Assembly (NCBI GenBank): GCA_937900305.1
Contig: CALCCV010000334.1
Coordinates: 1-6,358, forward strand
Source: an uncultured Pseudobdellovibrionaceae bacterium
Lineage (GTDB): Bacteria; Bdellovibrionota; Bdellovibrionia; Bdellovibrionales; Bdellovibrionaceae
DNA: 6,358 bases
Direction of reading: 5' to 3'
A program made the translations under genes and the position numbers. Under the pieces are notes generated by a model. That model worked only from the letters and a program-made list of their open reading frames with translations. It searched no databases and was not told where the DNA came from. Below are positions 1 through 6,289 of this stretch, one piece after another (position 1 is the stretch's first letter; every line of letters starts with the position of its first letter).

Positions 1-7
1 GGGCGAT

Positions 8-1132
8 TTGATCATTTATCATTACGATCAGCCTCTCATGGCCCTCCTGTCCCTATCGAATGTGCAAAGAGCTTTTTTGATAATGGGCGTTTTTTTAAAT
101 GATTTTGCAAAAGACCCTTTGAGCTCCGCCCAACTCAACTCATTGGTGCATTCTCGAGGTGGCATTTATTTTCCACACTCTAACCTGCAGAGCATTTTTT
201 CCGAAAACACCCTACCTCGAAAAATTTCCGCAGTCTGTGAACGATCCACGCACGTGGTGAGGGAGTTGCAACGAGAACTAGGGATTCCCTGTGAAGACAT
301 CAAGAACTCTGACTTATTGTCAGCACAGAGTTTGAGTATTGAGGGAGAAGGCTCAGATTCGTTTCCATTTTTGCCGGCCGATTTTTTGGGACTTCAGAAT
401 CTTCAAAATTTAACAATCACCCATATGAAAGCTCAGGTTCGGACTCCACTTGTCGATGATTTGAAAGACCTTTTAAATCTCCAGAGCCTGACACTGACTC
501 ATCATTGGATTGAAGAGACTCCCAAAAACTTTATGGAAGGTCCTTATCGGCTTCGACACTTAGATCTCTCTTGGAACAACATCTTTGAGTTCAAACGAAA
601 TGCTTTTCGCCAGATTTTTCCATCTCAAATTCAGTCTGGATCGGTGACCCTCAATCTCTCTCACAATACGGCCGAGTTCTTACCTCGGCGTCGGGTCTAT
701 GTACATCCAGGTGCATTCGACAATTGCCTGAGCGTGACCGATTTGTTTATGAAGGATATGAACCTCACCGAACTTAAAGCGAGCGTCTTTGATCCCCTTG
801 TGAACCTTCAGATTTTGGATCTCTCTCAAAATCGCCTGCGTCGAATCGAAAACATTTTAACGTCTCCGGCGCTGAAGGCTCTCAAAAAATTAGATCTTTC
901 AGAAAATCCGTTTGAATATATCAACGCCGACGAGTTTTCGGAACTTTCCTCTTTGCAGTCTTTAAGACTCGAAAAGAACAACCTCCCTGAATTTCCTGAA
1001 TTCCTGCTCACTCTGCCTCAGCTCAAAGAACTCATTTTCTGCGGCCGAAAGTTCACCTTGGAAAAGTATCAATCCATTCTTGAGCTGGCCCAGCGAGTGA
1101 ATCCTTCGCTGAGCCTTCAAATATGTGACTAG
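8..1132 (+). CDS. Leucine-rich-repeat protein, possibly 5'-truncated by the window edge
   Basis: The protein has about eight or nine irregular leucine-rich repeats from roughly residue 128 to 348 (numbering from the TTG at 8). The clearest are LRHLDLSWNNI (182-192), LQILDLSQNRL (267-277), LKKLDLSENPF (292-302) and LQSLRLEKNNL (316-326). Such repeats form a curved solenoid that usually binds other proteins; no partner can be named. Ahead of them lies a non-repeat region with a motif VCERSTHVVRELQREL (76-91), resembling an element I associate with Bdellovibrio LRR proteins. The start is uncertain: TTG at 8 and ATG at 38 both lack a visible Shine-Dalgarno sequence, and the frame is open to base 2, so the gene may begin outside the window. 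From the ATG, residues 22-34 are hydrophobic and could be a poor signal peptide. The stop is 19 bases from the end of the convergent lipoprotein gene. The LRR assignment is secure; the role is unknown. Confidence 0.88.
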   Translation: MIIYHYDQPLMALLSLSNVQRAFLIMGVFLNDFAKDPLSSAQLNSLVHSRGGIYFPHSNLQSIFSENTLPRKISAVCERSTHVVRELQRELGIPCEDIKNSDLLSAQSLSIEGEGSDSFPFLPADFLGLQNLQNLTITHMKAQVRTPLVDDLKDLLNLQSLTLTHHWIEETPKNFMEGPYRLRHLDLSWNNIFEFKRNAFRQIFPSQIQSGSVTLNLSHNTAEFLPRRRVYVHPGAFDNCLSVTDLFMKDMNLTELKASVFDPLVNLQILDLSQNRLRRIENILTSPALKALKKLDLSENPFEYINADEFSELSSLQSLRLEKNNLPEFPEFLLTLPQLKELIFCGRKFTLEKYQSILELAQRVNPSLSLQICD

Positions 1133-1138
1133 GACGCA

Positions 1139-1160
1139 AATCACGCGACGGCTAGTGATT
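1139..1160. terminator. Weak hairpin between convergent genes
   Basis: AATCAC (1139-1144) and GTGATT (1155-1160) form a perfect 6-bp inverted repeat with a 10-base loop. It sits where the LRR gene (stop at 1130-1132) meets the minus-strand lipoprotein gene, whose stop codon (1154-1152) is in the loop. The stem is AT-rich and there is no good U-tract on either strand, so termination is only a guess from its position. Confidence 0.2.
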
Positions 1161-1712
1161 CGAATTTTCGAGCAGCCAGACCGCCACCGCCCCCACAGCG
1201 GCTTGAGATTTTGTACAGGAGGGGCTGAACTCAAGCTCCTGTTCGTTGCGAGTGGCGGCAAAGGCTGTCAACTCAACAGTCCTTTTTGCCGTGTGATTTT
1301 CCATATCAATTTGGATCGGCGAAGATTTCATGATGCTTTCAAACAAAGATGGTTCGTACGAAACCGCTGCGGTCTTCACCTCTGCGGAGCGAGATGAGCC
1401 ACCGGCGCTTGAATTTAGCACCGCAACTTTTCGAAATTCTGAAAACAATCCTGGCTGCTTTGCCAAAATTTCTCCATTGTCCTTGATCTCACTTTCAAAC
1501 GATGTGCAAAACCAGACATAAAAGAGGCATTTCGTCTTCTCTTCGACTCGATTTTTCTGATCAACCCGAACATAAAAGGGACCAAAAGATCCTTGATCCT
1601 TCCAAACCGAGCAAGTTGGTTGCGCCCTCAGCTCTTGCGTCGAAGTGCAGGCTGAAATTCCAAGTCCCCAAATCGCCACCATCAAAATGGGAGTTTTGAA
1701 TCGAGAGTTCAA
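1152..1712 (-). CDS. Putative lipoprotein, second gene of a pair
   Basis: This predicted lipoprotein of 186 aa belongs to no family I recognise. It has a short basic start (MNSRFK), a hydrophobic stretch over about residues 8-19, and a textbook lipobox ISAC with the lipidated cysteine at position 22. The residue after it is T, not D, which in classical rules favours the outer membrane. The mature part has four more cysteines (34, 62, 69, 166), enough for two disulfides, and an alanine/valine-rich hydrophobic tail (about 171-181). I chose TTG at 1712 over the TTG at 1730. An AGAGGTGG ribosome site (1724-1717) lies 5-7 bases ahead of the former, and that start forms a 4-base TTGA overlap with the stop of the upstream lipoprotein gene. 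The overlap indicates one transcript and coupled translation. The function is unknown. Confidence 0.8.
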   Translation of the reverse strand: MNSRFKTPILMVAIWGLGISACTSTQELRAQPTCSVWKDQGSFGPFYVRVDQKNRVEEKTKCLFYVWFCTSFESEIKDNGEILAKQPGLFSEFRKVAVLNSSAGGSSRSAEVKTAAVSYEPSLFESIMKSSPIQIDMENHTAKRTVELTAFAATRNEQELEFSPSCTKSQAAVGAVAVWLLENSNH

Positions 1713-2248
1713 TCCACCACCTCTGGGCAAAACGGAATCGTGAATGAACCATTTACGACGTTTCCGTCGTCCATGTAAATCACAGCTCGGCCACTGACTT
1801 CTTGATCCGTAACGGAAGAGATCGTAATTTTCCCTTGAGTGGCAATCAGATTGATGGACGAACTTGTGGTTTGAATAAAAAAGGTCGCGGTCTGCATTGG
1901 ATCACCAGCGCCCAGAACACTTTCGCCCGCGCTTTGTGCCACAGAAGTCAAAACCTCTCGACTGCCAAACGCCAGGGAGTTGCAGGGATCGGTTTCTATT
2001 TCATCCGAAAGCGACAATCGCATCTGACCTGGTTTCATTGCGCTTGGCCGAGCCACTCCCGATTGAATTCTCCATGGTTTTGTGTCGACCACACCTTGCA
2101 AATCTTGATCAGCATACTCCAACACTGGCCCGGATGGCTCTTCGGCTTCCGATTTTTTTCCACAGCCCATCGACACCTGAACAACCGTCATCGCCACAAT
2201 CAAACCCAATAATCTAGACTCACAAATCCATTTGAAAACGTTCCTCAT
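1709..2248 (-). CDS. Putative lipoprotein, first gene of a pair divergent from the regulator
   Basis: This predicted lipoprotein has 179 aa. The signal peptide has a basic N-region, a hydrophobic core over about residues 13-25 and the sequence VSMGC, with cysteine 29 as the likely lipidation site. The -3 residue is S where L, V or I is usual, so the lipobox is slightly off consensus. GKK follows it, with no aspartate retention signal. The mature protein starts with a polar linker (30-45) and then a beta-rich domain. Two cysteines, C89 (DPCNSLAF) and C174 (FCPEVVD, near the C-terminus), could form a disulfide. The segment VVNGSFTIPFC (164-174) reads as a final beta strand. The ATG is well supported by AGGAGG (2258-2253) four bases upstream. 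It is the promoter-proximal gene, overlaps the second lipoprotein gene by four bases, and is divergent from the TIGR02147 gene. I do not recognise the family and assign no function. Confidence 0.82.
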   Translation of the reverse strand: MRNVFKWICESRLLGLIVAMTVVQVSMGCGKKSEAEEPSGPVLEYADQDLQGVVDTKPWRIQSGVARPSAMKPGQMRLSLSDEIETDPCNSLAFGSREVLTSVAQSAGESVLGAGDPMQTATFFIQTTSSSINLIATQGKITISSVTDQEVSGRAVIYMDDGNVVNGSFTIPFCPEVVD

Positions 2249-2252
2249 TTTT

Positions 2253-2263
2253 CCTCCTACCTC
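2253..2263 (-). promoter_or_regulatory. Strong ribosome binding site of the first lipoprotein gene
   Basis: On the minus strand GAGGTAGGAGG precedes the ATG at 2248 by four bases. The inner AGGAGG is a full Shine-Dalgarno match and fixes the start of the lipoprotein gene. It is the strongest such site in the window, suggesting efficient translation. Confidence 0.7.
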
Positions 2264-2267
2264 ATTT

Positions 2268-2295
2268 TTTATTGGGCACTTGGCTTCCCATGCAA
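2268..2295 (-). promoter_or_regulatory. Candidate promoter of the lipoprotein pair
   Basis: On the minus strand TTGCAT (2295-2290) is followed after 16 bases by AATAAA (2273-2268). These match the sigma-70 boxes at 3/6 and 4/6 positions. Transcription would begin just upstream of the AGGAGG site, giving a very short leader. The position is sensible but the match is weak. The rest of the 2249-2376 spacer shows no convincing promoter toward the regulator. Confidence 0.25.
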
Positions 2296-2376
2296 GCAGA
2301 ATTGCACTTTATGTTCCGCCAGATTCCGTGGACGGGTTTAAATAGACATTTGCTCATCCCGTTGCTATGTCAGCTC

Positions 2377-3201
2377 ATGCTCTCGGAAAATATACTTAAC
2401 GCCTCTTCATTTAAAGAAATTATCTCTCGCGAGCTGGACCGTCGCTGCCAAGCCAACGACAGATATTCCCTTCGGTCTTTTGCTCGAAAGTTAAGGTTAC
2501 CGCCGTCCACCCTCAGCGAAGTTCTTAACGGCAAACGGGGACTGTCAAAAGATCGTGCGCAAGCGATAGCGCACATTTTAGAAATGAATCCGAGCGAAAC
2601 GGAGTATTTCGTAGCCTTGGTTGAAAGTGTTCACGCCAGATCTCAAAAATTGCGTGCGCTCGCAAAGTCTCGTGTCGAACAATTTCGAGAACTTCGCGAA
2701 AATCCAATTCACGCGGACAGATTCAAAATGATCGCCGAATGGCAGCACCTCGCCATCCTGGAGCTCTCCCGAACTGAAAAATTTAGTTCCTGTCCAATCT
2801 GGATTTCCCAAAAACTAGGAATTTCTCTCGACCAAACCCGAGAGGCGGTGCAAAGACTTTTGCGACTCGACTTACTCCGCAAAGAGGGCGAAAGACTTCA
2901 ACCCGGGGATGATTTGATGCAAACCTCGCCCCATGACATTCCCTCTGAATGCATTCGAAAGTTTCACATGGACCTTTTGAAAAAAGCCCTTCTCGCTGTG
3001 GAATCTCAATCCACAGACTCTCGCAATTGCAGTAGCTTGATTTTTGCCATCGATGCCAGCAACTCACAACAAATCCAGCAGGCCAAAAAATTGATTATGG
3101 ATTTCAATCGAAAACTCAACAAGATCATGACCACCACCGGCCGACAGACACATCTCTACTGTTTTAGCACCCAGCTCTACTGTCTCGAAGAGGCCACTTA
3201 G
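2377..3201 (+). CDS. TIGR02147 family (DUF4423-type) helix-turn-helix regulator
   Basis: This is a predicted cytoplasmic DNA-binding regulator of 274 aa, near the usual size for the TIGR02147 family. Residues 31-70 form an XRE-like helix-turn-helix (SLRSFARKLRLPPSTLSEVL, then NGKRGLS). Residues 121-130 (EWQHLAILEL) match the family's tryptophan-containing signature. Residues about 143-168 (ISQKLGIS through LLRLDLLRKEG) look like a winged helix. The C-terminal part (FHMDLLKKALLAVE, about 196-209, and the hydrophobic segment near 258-270) fits the family's end domain. I chose ATG 2377 because it puts the family's N-terminal region at the start. The frame extends upstream to a TTG at 2272, but those 35 residues do not look like part of the family. 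No clear ribosome site precedes either start. It is divergent from the lipoprotein pair, which makes that pair a candidate target by position only. The family's ligand and operator are not known to me. Confidence 0.88.
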   Translation: MLSENILNASSFKEIISRELDRRCQANDRYSLRSFARKLRLPPSTLSEVLNGKRGLSKDRAQAIAHILEMNPSETEYFVALVESVHARSQKLRALAKSRVEQFRELRENPIHADRFKMIAEWQHLAILELSRTEKFSSCPIWISQKLGISLDQTREAVQRLLRLDLLRKEGERLQPGDDLMQTSPHDIPSECIRKFHMDLLKKALLAVESQSTDSRNCSSLIFAIDASNSQQIQQAKKLIMDFNRKLNKIMTTTGRQTHLYCFSTQLYCLEEAT

Positions 3202-3210
3202 GGCCTCTTC
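3187..3210. terminator. Perfect 9-bp hairpin over the regulator's stop codon
   Basis: GAAGAGGCC (3187-3195) and GGCCTCTTC (3202-3210) form a perfect, GC-rich 9-bp stem with the loop ACTTAG, so the TAG stop codon of the regulator lies in the loop. It sits between two convergent genes and could stop or stabilise transcripts from either side. Neither strand has a U-tract after the stem, so it is not a classic intrinsic terminator. A weaker 5-bp repeat, CTGGC/GCCAG (3219-3223 and 3235-3239), follows around the stop of the opposing gene. Confidence 0.5.
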
Positions 3211-3224
3211 CTCCTCGACTGGCT

Positions 3225-3749
3225 TTAGGGTTTCGCCAGAAGACCTAACGTATTTAAGATCTCCAATACCGCCCTCGCTCGCTCCTTAGCGTAAGCATCT
3301 TGGGGAAAAATCGATCGTGGCAGGCAGCTCGTTGCCAGACTCAGTACAGGTTTCATGACATCGGATCCTTCGACGATTTGAGAATCTGAGTAAGACACGT
3401 ACCGTGTTTCCAAAATCATTCCTTCTTCTGGGACGGGAATTTCGCAACCCCCCTCCCGATTTCTGTCAACGATCGATCCACTCAGGGCGTCGTAGCTGAA
3501 ATTGCGGCGGAACCTTTGCAATCGTACGACTAAACTTTCTGGCAAAGCCACTGTTTTTCCATCAACCTCGGCCCGAACCAAACAATCGTGAGAAAACAAA
3601 TTGGGATCGTTCGTACATGAAAAGACGTCGATCTGAGAAACTATTTTTCCCTGAGATTGAGTTTTTAATCTGAGAATCAGGTACTCACTGCTCGCCGAAG
3701 CCTGAACTGACATGGAAACAAAAAATGTAGCTAAAATTAAAAATTTCAT
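3225..3749 (-). CDS. Small secreted protein with four cysteines, second gene of a pair
   Basis: This exported protein of 174 aa belongs to no family I recognise. It starts with a clear Sec signal peptide: MKFLILATFFVSMSVQASA, with probable cleavage after ASA near residue 19. The mature domain has four cysteines (45, 56, 102, 142), a number that allows two disulfides in the periplasm or outside. It alternates short beta-like segments with an arginine-rich stretch RLQRFRR (76-82), and ends in a predicted helix (about 154-171, AKERARAVLEILNTLG). ATG 3749 is chosen because AAGGAG (3761-3756) lies six bases upstream and the signal peptide begins there; the longer frame up to 3851 would run into the upstream gene. 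It lies 14 bases after the preceding minus-strand gene, so the two are probably cotranscribed. The function is unknown. Confidence 0.8.
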   Translation of the reverse strand: MKFLILATFFVSMSVQASASSEYLILRLKTQSQGKIVSQIDVFSCTNDPNLFSHDCLVRAEVDGKTVALPESLVVRLQRFRRNFSYDALSGSIVDRNREGGCEIPVPEEGMILETRYVSYSDSQIVEGSDVMKPVLSLATSCLPRSIFPQDAYAKERARAVLEILNTLGLLAKP

Positions 3750-3755
3750 TGGATT

Positions 3756-3761
3756 CTCCTT
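3756..3761 (-). promoter_or_regulatory. Ribosome binding site deciding the start at 3749
   Basis: AAGGAG on the minus strand lies inside the 14-base gap between the stop of the upstream small gene (3766-3764) and the ATG at 3749, six bases ahead of that ATG. It supports the short form with a signal peptide over the 34-residue N-terminal extension. Confidence 0.6.
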
Positions 3762-3763
3762 CT

Positions 3764-4162
3764 TTAAGAATTTGCATTTGAAATGAGGGTGCTTTTTAAA
3801 ATCGATATTTCTTCTTCGGTCGCGGTGTCGACCGGAAAGGCTCTCAACCAAGTTGCGAAAGCATGATCTTCGGTCGCCATTTCCGTTATGATATTTTCCA
3901 GACCCTCGAGTGAAAGAGGCAACGCAAAATCGGATGATTGAATGTCGGCGAGCCGAATCAGCTTTCGGATGGTCTTTCGAAGAACCTGTTGATTTTCAAT
4001 TGGTGAAAGGACTGGATTCGACGCCTCACCTTGAATCGGAGGATTCAGATGAACTTCTCCTGCGCCGTGGCCATTGGGAACCACAGGAGGATTTATACCT
4101 ATTGCTAAAGTGGAAGATGTTGAACCGAGAGAAACCAAAAAAACCAAACTTGATAATTTCAT
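3764..4162 (-). CDS. Small secreted hypothetical protein, first gene of a pair
   Basis: This predicted exported protein has 132 aa and no cysteines. Residues 1-20 form a signal peptide (MKLSSLVFLVSLGSTSSTLA) with likely cleavage after TLA. A proline- and glycine-rich linker follows (about 22-53, including INPPVVPNGHG and LNPPIQG). After it comes a mostly helical domain (about 55-128), with LRKTIRKLIRLADI at 61-74 and an acidic stretch ATEEEIS at 114-120. ATG 4162 is preferred over the upstream start at 4231 because GAAAGG (4175-4170) lies seven bases ahead and the signal peptide begins there. It is followed after 14 bases by the second secreted-protein gene and diverges from the protease gene across 240 bases. 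I do not recognise it; the layout suggests a periplasmic or secreted helper, which is only a guess. Confidence 0.72.
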   Translation of the reverse strand: MKLSSLVFLVSLGSTSSTLAIGINPPVVPNGHGAGEVHLNPPIQGEASNPVLSPIENQQVLRKTIRKLIRLADIQSSDFALPLSLEGLENIITEMATEDHAFATWLRAFPVDTATEEEISILKSTLISNANS

Positions 4163-4253
4163 ATCTGAACCTTTCGAGAGGGTGGGTGAGTCGCAAGATA
4201 GCAAATCTCCCTCGACCAACTCCACTGACATCCGCTGACTTCTGGCTCATCAG

Positions 4254-4272
4254 CTGTCAATTTTTTTGACAG
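4254..4272. repeat. Perfect inverted repeat CTGTCAA-N5-TTGACAG, possible operator
   Basis: Two perfect 7-base arms, CTGTCAA (4254-4260) and TTGACAG (4266-4272), flank a TTTTT spacer in the divergent region between the small secreted pair and the protease gene. The right arm contains a consensus TTGACA -35 box on + and the left arm gives the same box on -. Its position suits a dimeric regulator's operator. It lies in a spacer of 240 bases that otherwise shows little structure. Confidence 0.45.
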
Positions 4273-4295
4273 GTGTTTTCTAAAACCTCGATCAT
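4266..4295 (+). promoter_or_regulatory. Candidate promoter of the serine protease gene
   Basis: TTGACA (4266-4271) is a full match to the sigma-70 -35 box, followed after 18 bases by GATCAT (4290-4295), a 4/6 match to the -10 box. The leader to the ATG at 4403 would be about 100 bases. The -35 lies in the right arm of the inverted repeat, so a protein bound there would block RNA polymerase. The weak -10 limits confidence. Confidence 0.33.
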
Positions 4296-4402
4296 CTCGG
4301 CGACTTTCCGGTCTCCCCTGGCCCTGCTCTTGCACTTTCTTAGCTCGTTCTGCGATGGAATTTTAACCCCGCTCAATGCCTCCTTTTTAAAACCGAGAGT
4401 CC

Positions 4403-6289
4403 ATGAGTAAAAAAACGAAAAAGACTTTTTTTAAAATCTGCAATCGCGCGCTGCCTACGATGGCGAGTCTCCTAATTTCCGTGTTGGCCTCGCCAAAATT
4501 AGCCATGGCCCAAACTGAGGCTGCTCAGCTTTCAGCCAATGGCTCTTGCCAATTTGTAACCTTGTTAAATCAACAGGTGACCAAAACGGCTGGATCATTT
4601 TCTCAAATGGGAGTGGGCTGGATCGTCTCTCACAAAGCCCATTCAGAGAAATTGTTTGTGTTAACCCCCGCGCATGTCAGTTATGGAGTGAACGATCAAA
4701 ATGGCTGGCATCAAACCTTGCAGGCTAAATGTGGTCAAAAAACCTGGCGACTAAGACCCTATTCCCAATCTATCACCATGGATCTCGCACTGCTGGAAAT
4801 TTTAGATCTGCAGCCAAATATTCTGAAACCATTTGTTGAATTTGACTTCGCTCACCCGCGCCCCCAGTTCTCCGACTTAGAAGGTGCGGGCCGAATGAAT
4901 TTGATTTCTCCCGGTCAAGAATTTTCGCCAGGGTCTCGCCCTGCCTCTTTTGTCATTGATTTGTGGCAAAAGGAAATGCTTGCACAAGCTGGAGTTTTTG
5001 CCCCTTTGGTCTTGCGAGGTCGGAGCGCGGTTCGCCCGGGGTTCAGTGGCACAGCCATCGTGTCACACATCAATCCCCATCAATTCATAGGCATGGTGAC
5101 CAAGACCGAAGTCAACGGTGAACGCGCTTTCGGAGTCAGCGATCGAGACATCTATGTAGCCAGCTATTTTTTATTTCAGAAAAAAGATCCCTGGCTCAGT
5201 TACGATTTAAAAAATCCGCTGATTCAAGAATTACAAAGTTTTATGTCTAGAGATTTCAAACGCGGATTGGAAAGCCCCCGCCGACCCTACTTCGATTTCG
5301 AGTTGACCATTAATAAATCTAAGAATCTTGAGCGACGAAGGGTTTTAAAAATTACAAACTCGAAGGAAGTCTATCGAGAAAATTGTCCTTGGCAAATAAA
5401 GGCCGACACATCTGATTTCTATCCCGTCGGTCGCCCCGGAGACTTTGGCGATGGAAGTGGCTCTAAACTCAAAGCTCGCGGCAGTGGAGACATCCAGTTT
5501 TTACCCAATGGATCTGAATTTTACCTCGGGCAAACCAATGGATCCTTGTACAAAAACGGAAACCCTCTGGGTTGCGTAGAAGGAGTGATCACTTCGGCTG
5601 GCCGACTGGTGAGCTCGGTGGTCACTCCTCACTCTAGCCGCCGGATCGGGGGCGTCGAAGATCTTTTCGAAATGGCCATGCAGACCTCTGAAAATTTTGA
5701 AACGTTGCTCAACACATTTGGAAAAGCGCCGACGAAAGATCTCGCCACACCAAAATCATTTTGCTCGTCGGCCACCTTTGAAGGTTCACCTGCCCTCCAT
5801 TTTCATGTTCAAGAAACGTCCGTGGCGATGATCAACGAGCCATACGATCCAAACATTGTGGGCCAAGTTATCGCCATAGCCACACCGGGACTTCTGGGGG
5901 AAGGTGCGGGAGACGGGCAAGTCACTTGCAACCGCGAAAAAAATCAGGTGCGAATTGCTTTCAATGATCAAAACCACCGGATTCCGAATCAACTCGTAAA
6001 TTTTGATTTGCAGATTTCTGACCGTTCCGCAGAGGGCGAAGTCGTGTTGGGTTTGCCGAGTGGAATGGACTCTTCAGAATGCCGGGTACTCGTGAATGAG
6101 ACCAATTCACGTCGAATTGACTCCTGGACCACCGAAATCAAAAATGAACAATTGCACATGCGCATTGCCTTCGATACCAATCGAGATCTCGTCCGCGTCA
6201 ATGTTTTGAATGCGCACAGCAGCTGTTTTCCGGAAAAGCTGCGCTCAAATCAAATTTGGTTGTGGCAATTGTTGGTGAGGTCGATGTAA
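4403..6289 (+). CDS. Exported trypsin-like serine protease with a long uncharacterised C-terminal region
   Basis: This is a predicted exported serine endopeptidase of the chymotrypsin/trypsin fold, 628 aa. A lysine-rich start (MSKKTKK) and a hydrophobic segment (about 20-30) lead to a probable cleavage site AMA/Q after residue 36. The three catalytic residues are visible: H91 in LTPAHVSYG, D127 in MDLALLEI, and S215 in RPGFSGTAIV. The usual GDSGG is GFSGT here, as in divergent trypsin-like peptidases. Cysteines 49 and 110 lie within the protease domain. The fold probably ends near residue 250. The remaining 370 or so residues, with a glycine-rich stretch (343-362) and six cysteines (328, 391, 454, 509, 560, 608), match nothing I know. 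The substrate is unknown; a role in digesting prey or external protein is inference from the supposed lineage. The ribosome site is weak (CGAGAG). The stop overlaps the next gene's ATG by one base. Confidence 0.86.
   Translation: MSKKTKKTFFKICNRALPTMASLLISVLASPKLAMAQTEAAQLSANGSCQFVTLLNQQVTKTAGSFSQMGVGWIVSHKAHSEKLFVLTPAHVSYGVNDQNGWHQTLQAKCGQKTWRLRPYSQSITMDLALLEILDLQPNILKPFVEFDFAHPRPQFSDLEGAGRMNLISPGQEFSPGSRPASFVIDLWQKEMLAQAGVFAPLVLRGRSAVRPGFSGTAIVSHINPHQFIGMVTKTEVNGERAFGVSDRDIYVASYFLFQKKDPWLSYDLKNPLIQELQSFMSRDFKRGLESPRRPYFDFELTINKSKNLERRRVLKITNSKEVYRENCPWQIKADTSDFYPVGRPGDFGDGSGSKLKARGSGDIQFLPNGSEFYLGQTNGSLYKNGNPLGCVEGVITSAGRLVSSVVTPHSSRRIGGVEDLFEMAMQTSENFETLLNTFGKAPTKDLATPKSFCSSATFEGSPALHFHVQETSVAMINEPYDPNIVGQVIAIATPGLLGEGAGDGQVTCNREKNQVRIAFNDQNHRIPNQLVNFDLQISDRSAEGEVVLGLPSGMDSSECRVLVNETNSRRIDSWTTEIKNEQLHMRIAFDTNRDLVRVNVLNAHSSCFPEKLRSNQIWLWQLLVRSM

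Noticed and set aside
1125..1397. A + strand open frame of 90 codons beginning at the end of the LRR gene
   Set aside because: It runs antisense through the second lipoprotein gene and its protein looks like an out-of-frame translation. The overlap with the LRR stop appears accidental.
1802..2217. Two + strand open frames of 136 and 106 codons opposite the first lipoprotein gene
   Set aside because: They lack ribosome sites and any recognisable domain or signal, and lie wholly inside a well-supported minus-strand gene with a strong AGGAGG site and a lipoprotein signal.
2272..2376. N-terminal extension of the TIGR02147 regulator from a TTG at 2272
   Set aside because: The extra 35 residues do not fit the family's N-terminus and occupy the divergent promoter region. 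ATG 2377 gives a normal family length.
4238..4260. A minus-strand promoter using the left arm TTGACA of the inverted repeat as -35
   Set aside because: No -10-like sequence occurs 16-18 bases downstream on that strand (the site reads CAGCGG), so the promoter of the small secreted pair was left unassigned.
3910..4269. A + strand open frame of 119 codons
   Set aside because: It is antisense to the small secreted gene at 3764-4162, begins inside it, and shows no ribosome site or domain. The minus-strand reading has a signal peptide and ribosome site.
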